Of a stretch of DNA of 64,000 nucleotides, positions 60,022 through 64,000 are shown in pieces. Both the position numbers and the translations under genes were made by a program. Under the pieces are notes generated by a model. The model did not search any database. It worked only from the letters and a program-made list of their open reading frames with translations, and was not told the origin of the DNA. The stretch lies in NCBI GenBank assembly GCA_009668015.1, contig WJYB01000011.1, forward strand, positions 79,704 through 143,703, written 5' to 3'. Positions within the stretch are counted from its first letter, which is position 1; each line of letters opens with the position of its first letter. The DNA is from Enterobacteriaceae bacterium RIT714. Its GTDB lineage: Bacteria; Pseudomonadota; Gammaproteobacteria; Enterobacterales; Enterobacteriaceae.

Positions 60022-61005
60022 ATGGCGTTATTAAATGTAGATAAATTATCGGTGCACTTCGGTGACGTGGGCTCCGAGTTTCGTGCCGTAGATCGTATCA
60101 GCTACAGCGTGAATCAGGGTGAAGTAGTGGGTATTGTGGGTGAGTCTGGTTCCGGTAAATCGGTCAGCTCGCTCGCCATCATGGGATTGATTGACTATCC
60201 AGGACGCGTTATGGCGGAAAGCCTGGAGTTCAACGGTCAGGATCTGAAGCGAATTTCCGAGAAGCAGCGCCGCCAGCTGGTAGGTGCTGAAGTGGCGATG
60301 ATCTTCCAGGACCCGATGACCAGCCTGAACCCATGCTATACCGTGGGCTTCCAGATTATGGAAGCGATCAAGGTGCATCAGGGTGGGAACAAGAAAACCC
60401 GCCGCCAGCGCGCGATCGACCTGCTCACGCAGGTGGGGATCCCCGATCCGGCATCGCGTCTTGATGTCTATCCGCATCAGCTTTCTGGCGGGATGAGTCA
60501 GCGCGTGATGATCGCGATGGCGATTGCCTGCCGGCCAAAACTGTTGATCGCAGATGAGCCGACGACCGCACTGGACGTGACGATTCAGGCGCAGATTATT
60601 GAGCTTCTGCTGGAGTTGCAGCAGAAAGAGAATATGGCGCTGGTATTGATTACGCACGACCTGGCCCTGGTGGCCGAGGCCGCGCACAAAATTATTGTGA
60701 TGTATGCCGGTCAGGTAGTGGAAGCTGCAAGCGCGAGCGATATTTTCCGCGCGCCGCGTCACCCCTATACTCAGGCGCTGCTGCGTGCGCTGCCGGAGTT
60801 TGCTCAGGATAAAGCGCGTCTGGCTTCCCTTCCTGGCGTCGTACCGGGTAAATATGACCGTCCGACCGGTTGCCTGCTGAATCCGCGCTGCCCGTATGCG
60901 ACGGATAAATGCCGTGCTGAAGAACCGGAACTGAATACCCTCGCTGGGGGACGTCAGTCTAAATGTCACTACCCACTCGATGATGCCGGGAGGCCAACCC
61001 TATGA
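60022..61005 (+). CDS. dppD: Dipeptide ABC transporter ATPase DppD
   Basis: A 327-residue ATPase, the same length as E. coli. Walker A is GESGSGKS (about residues 40-47), signature LSGGMSQRV, Walker [13 protein letters not shown] and switch His in LITHDLAL. The C-terminal oligopeptide-transporter region has four cysteines in a C-x5-C-x6-C-x17-C pattern ([15 protein letters not shown] ... KCHYPL), a plausible Fe-S cluster site seen in this ATPase group. It ends overlapping dppF by 4 bases. Confidence 0.97.
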   Translation: MALLNVDKLSVHFGDVGSEFRAVDRISYSVNQGEVVGIVGESGSGKSVSSLAIMGLIDYPGRVMAESLEFNGQDLKRISEKQRRQLVGAEVAMIFQDPMTSLNPCYTVGFQIMEAIKVHQGGNKKTRRQRAIDLLTQVGIPDPASRLDVYPHQLSGGMSQRVMIAMAIACRPKLLIADEPTTALDVTIQAQIIELLLELQQKENMALVLITHDLALVAEAAHKIIVMYAGQVVEAASASDIFRAPRHPYTQALLRALPEFAQDKARLASLPGVVPGKYDRPTGCLLNPRCPYATDKCRAEEPELNTLAGGRQSKCHYPLDDAGRPTL

Positions 61006-62012
61006 GTACCGAAAAGGCCACCACGCAACCGCTGTTGCAGGCCATCGATCTGAAAAAACATTATCCGGTGAAGAAGGGGCTTTTTGCGCCTGAACGCCTG
61101 GTCAAAGCGTTGGACGGGGTCTCATTCACCCTTGAACGCGGCAAAACGCTGGCAGTGGTCGGTGAATCGGGCTGTGGTAAATCCACGCTGGGTCGTCTGC
61201 TGACCATGATTGAAACCCCAACCGGCGGTGAGCTTTACTATCAGGGCCAGGATCTGCTCAAGCACGATCCGCAGGCGCAAAAGTTGCGTCGACAGAAAAT
61301 CCAGATTGTGTTCCAGAACCCGTACGGTTCTCTGAACCCGCGTAAAAAAGTGGGACAGATTCTGGAAGAGCCGCTGCAAATTAACAGCGATCTCAACAAA
61401 GAGCAGCGCCGCGAGAAAGCCCTGGCGATGATGGCGAAAGTAGGCCTGAAAACCGAGCACTACGATCGCTATCCGCACATGTTCTCCGGCGGCCAACGTC
61501 AGCGTATCGCTATCGCGCGCGGATTGATGCTGGATCCCGATGTGGTGATTGCCGATGAACCTGTCTCTGCGCTCGACGTTTCTGTCCGCGCGCAGGTGCT
61601 GAACCTGATGATGGATTTGCAGCAGGACCTGGGGCTGTCGTATGTGTTTATCTCCCACGATCTCTCCGTGGTAGAGCACATTGCCGATGAAGTGATGGTG
61701 ATGTATTTGGGACGCTGCGTGGAGAAGGGGACGAAAGATCAGATCTTTAATAATCCTCGCCATCCGTATACGCAGGCTCTGCTGTCGGCCACACCGCGTC
61801 TTAATCCGGATGACCGCCGTGAGCGCATTAAGCTGACCGGAGAGTTACCAAGCCCGCTGAATCCGCCTCCAGGCTGTGCCTTTAACGCCCGTTGCCGTCG
61901 TCGCTTCGGCCCATGCACGCAGTTGCAGCCGCAGTTGAAAGATTACGGCGGACAGCTGGTGGCCTGCTTTGCCGTCGATCAGGATGAAAATGGTGAAAAA
62001 CCGCATGCGTAA
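61002..62012 (+). CDS. dppF: Dipeptide ABC transporter ATPase DppF
   Basis: A 336-residue ATPase (334 in E. coli) partnering DppD. Walker A is GESGCGKST, signature FSGGQRQRI, Walker [12 protein letters not shown], and the switch His is in FISHDLSV. The C-terminal cysteines follow C-x5-C-x6-C-x16-C, nearly the DppD spacing. In E. coli DppF also serves other binding proteins such as MppA. It is the last dpp gene and closes at a bidirectional terminator shared with coaA, a neighbour not found there in K-12. Confidence 0.97.
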   Translation: MSTEKATTQPLLQAIDLKKHYPVKKGLFAPERLVKALDGVSFTLERGKTLAVVGESGCGKSTLGRLLTMIETPTGGELYYQGQDLLKHDPQAQKLRRQKIQIVFQNPYGSLNPRKKVGQILEEPLQINSDLNKEQRREKALAMMAKVGLKTEHYDRYPHMFSGGQRQRIAIARGLMLDPDVVIADEPVSALDVSVRAQVLNLMMDLQQDLGLSYVFISHDLSVVEHIADEVMVMYLGRCVEKGTKDQIFNNPRHPYTQALLSATPRLNPDDRRERIKLTGELPSPLNPPPGCAFNARCRRRFGPCTQLQPQLKDYGGQLVACFAVDQDENGEKPHA

Positions 62013-62023
62013 TGCGTAAACAA

Positions 62024-62053
62024 AAAAACCGGCGATGAGCGCCGGTTTTTTTA
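62024..62053. terminator. Bidirectional terminator between dppF and coaA
   Basis: AAACCGGCG-atgag-CGCCGGTTT with A-run before and T-run after, 12 bases past dppF and 15 bases from the coaA stop. It marks the point where the dpp and coaA loci are joined. Confidence 0.9.
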
Positions 62054-62067
62054 TGTCTGCTTATCCG

Positions 62068-63018
62068 CTATTTCCGCAAGCGGATTTGGTCTACCGCGTG
62101 GTTTTCGCTTTTCGTGAGGATCAGGCTGGCGCGTTCGCGCGTCGGCAGAATGTTCTCTTTCAGGTTCACGTAGTTGATTTCACTCCACAATGATGTGGCA
62201 ACGTTCACGGCTTCTGCTTCAGAAAGCTGAGCGTAGTTATGGAAGTAAGAGTCCGGGTCGGTGAATGCACCTTCGCGGAACTTGAGGAAACGATTGATGT
62301 ACCAGCTTTGCAGCAGGTCTTCCGGCGCATCGACATAGATAGAGAAGTCGACGAAGTCAGAAACAAACACATGATGCGGGTCATGCGGATAGTCCATGCC
62401 ACTTTGCAGGACATTCAACCCTTCAAGGATCAGGATATCCGGCTGAGCAACCGTTTTGTCGCCATCAGGAATACGATCGTAAATGAGATGGGAATAGACC
62501 GGTGCAGTCACATTCGGTGCGCCTGACTTAAGGTCGGACACGAACTTCACCAGACGGTGCATATCATAAGAGAGCGGAAAGCCTTTCTTTTTCATCAGAC
62601 CGCGTTCTTTTAACACCTCGTTCGGATGTAAGAAGCCATCTGTTGTAATCAGCTCAACGCTGCGATGTTCCGGCCAGCGACTTAATAACGCCTGTAACAC
62701 GCGGGCGGTGGTGCTTTTACCTACCGCGACGCTACCAGCGATGCTGATGATATAAGGAATGCGCTGCCCGTTGGTCCCGAGGAACTGCTCAAGTACGGCC
62801 TGGCGCCGCAGGTTGGAGCTTATATAGAAGTTAAGCAAGCGGGATAGCGGCAGATAAATCTCTGCAACCTCCTCCAGCGACAGATCTTCGTTTATCCCCT
62901 TTAACCGTGCTATTTCGCCTTCCGTCAGCGTCATGGGGACGGAATCTCGCAGGGCGGCCCACTGGCTGCGGTTAAATTGTAGATAGGGTGTCATTAACGA
63001 TTGCTCTTTTTTGCTCAT
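62068..63018 (-). CDS. coaA: Pantothenate kinase, type I
   Basis: Phosphorylates pantothenate, the first and CoA-inhibited step of coenzyme A synthesis. The 316-residue length equals E. coli when started at [15 protein letters not shown]; an ATG two codons earlier is possible. The P-loop is GSVAVGKST (about residues 95-103), and substrate-site segments are [12 protein letters not shown] and [13 protein letters not shown]. It is divergent from the thrU tRNA operon as in K-12, but birA-murB, which should lie beyond its 3' end, are replaced by dppF. Confidence 0.98.
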   Translation of the reverse strand: MSKKEQSLMTPYLQFNRSQWAALRDSVPMTLTEGEIARLKGINEDLSLEEVAEIYLPLSRLLNFYISSNLRRQAVLEQFLGTNGQRIPYIISIAGSVAVGKSTTARVLQALLSRWPEHRSVELITTDGFLHPNEVLKERGLMKKKGFPLSYDMHRLVKFVSDLKSGAPNVTAPVYSHLIYDRIPDGDKTVAQPDILILEGLNVLQSGMDYPHDPHHVFVSDFVDFSIYVDAPEDLLQSWYINRFLKFREGAFTDPDSYFHNYAQLSEAEAVNVATSLWSEINYVNLKENILPTRERASLILTKSENHAVDQIRLRK

Positions 63019-63310
63019 AAGCATGCTTCAGTGAACCATTTACCGGTGCGGTCACGATCTTTTGCAGGCAATGGTCCATCACTTAGTAGTTAATTTTGGA
63101 CAATGGGCAGGAGGTTAACACCAGATGACAGGAATAATAAGAAAAAATATAGACAAGTGATGATGAACGCGGAGGCCATCACGCTACGCTATTGGGAGGT
63201 TTATAAGGGGGGTAATGCTGAATATTTAATCTGTGATGGGTGAAATATCAGCGTTTTTCCCTGTTTGCGCACAAAATGTGAGCGAAAGAACATTTTATGC
63301 AATTTTTTAG
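63019..63310. other. Intergenic region between coaA and the tRNA operon
   Basis: About 290 bp, AT-rich. It must hold the coaA promoter on the minus strand and any upstream activating (UP/Fis) region of the tRNA promoter; A/T tracts such as AAGAAAAAATATAGAC are compatible. I see no gene or repeat. Confidence 0.5.
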
Positions 63311-63339
63311 TTGCATGACTGCTCATGTCTCCATAGAAT
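63311..63339 (+). promoter_or_regulatory. Promoter of the thrU-tyrU-glyT-thrT-tufB operon
   Basis: TTGCAT (63311-63316), 17-bp spacer, TAGAAT (63334-63339), then a GCGCGC discriminator before the predicted start near 63346. The GC-rich discriminator is typical of stringently controlled stable-RNA promoters. Confidence 0.8.
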
Positions 63340-63353
63340 GCGCGCTACTTGAT

Positions 63354-63429
<76 letters not shown>

Positions 63430-63437
63430 TCAAGTCC

Positions 63438-63522
<85 letters not shown>

Positions 63523-63638
63523 CTTTCTGGCAGCGTTATCGCCGCCTGAGCTGGCTAAAAAATTAATCAGCTCAAAACATAAAAAGAGAGCAATCTCTTT
63601 TTTGTTACAGAAAGAACTGGGTAGCCGAGTTTCAGGAT

Positions 63639-63713
<75 letters not shown>

Positions 63714-63719
63714 AGACGT

Positions 63720-63795
63720 GCTGATATGGCTCAGTTGGTAGAGCGCACCCTTGGTAAGGGTGAGGTCCCCAGTTCGACTCTGGGTATCAGCACCA
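63720..63795 (+). tRNA. thrT: tRNA-Thr (anticodon GGU)
   Basis: 76 nt. Acceptor GCTGATA/TATCAGC; anticodon arm ACCC-TTGGTAA-GGGT gives GGT; CCA encoded. It is six bases after glyT and 118 bases before tufB. Confidence 0.97.
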
Positions 63796-63877
63796 CTTCA
63801 CTTCTCCCTCCCGTTTCTCTCTGTTTACCTTTAAAAGCATTCAACAGTTCAGGCATATTGCCTGGTTGATGTGGTGA

Positions 63878-64000
<123 letters not shown>

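Overview
This window is ordinary chromosomal backbone of a member of the Enterobacteriaceae. It is closest in content to the Enterobacter/Lelliottia/Leclercia/Citrobacter group. The genus is an inference from gene content and cannot be fixed from the sequence alone. Nearly every gene has a recognisable E. coli K-12 counterpart, and most lie in the K-12 order of the 79-82 min region (trmL to dppF), read backwards here. I found no prophage, insertion sequence, plasmid gene, CRISPR array or toxin cluster.

Layout. 1-9200: trmL start, the L-lactate operon lldPRD, yibL and the mannitol operon mtlADR, all on the minus strand, with LldR operators and a multi-CRP mtl promoter. 9200-18800: yibIHF, selAB (selenocysteine insertion), aldB, then the divergent yiaU/yiaT pair and the ferredoxin-like ysaA. 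18800-31700: avtA, malS, bax and the complete xylose region xylR-xylHGF / xylAB. 31700-34700: a two-gene insert (an isochorismatase-fold hydrolase translationally coupled to a DJ-1/AraC-type regulator), wecH and ysaB. 34800-41600: glyQS, an ABC-F ATPase, yiaG, yiaF and cspA with its long cold-shock leader. 41600-46800: a 2-ketogluconate catabolic cluster (kguE-kguK-kguT-ghrB) with a LacI-family regulator and a PtxS-like operator. 46900-55400: yiaD, bisC, yiaC, tag, yhjY, yhjX and eptB. 55444-62060: a tRNA-Pro with a tRNA-linked repeat, then dppABCDF. 62060-64000: coaA, four tRNA genes (Thr-Tyr-Gly-Thr) and the start of tufB.

The genes largely serve carbon-source use: lactate, mannitol, xylose, starch oligosaccharides, 2-ketogluconate and dipeptides. 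Translation and envelope genes are interspersed (selAB, glyQS, tRNAs, tufB; wecH, eptB, yiaD).

Three departures from the K-12 arrangement stand out. (1) dppF abuts coaA directly, joining two loci that lie on opposite sides of oriC in K-12; this is what an inversion roughly symmetric about the origin would produce. (2) The eptB-dppA gap, where K-12 has proK (CGG), carries a UGG tRNA-Pro followed by a 171-bp tRNA-linked repeat. (3) Several short inserts or losses relative to K-12: the hydrolase/regulator pair, the ABC-F gene, the kgu cluster, and the absence of yiaY, yiaVW and the yiaK-S cluster. A family of palindromic intergenic repeats (core CCCTCACCC...GGGAGAGGG) recurs at seven places, including a five-hairpin array upstream of lldP. 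I see no strong candidate for a wholly new biological system; the best leads are in the findings.
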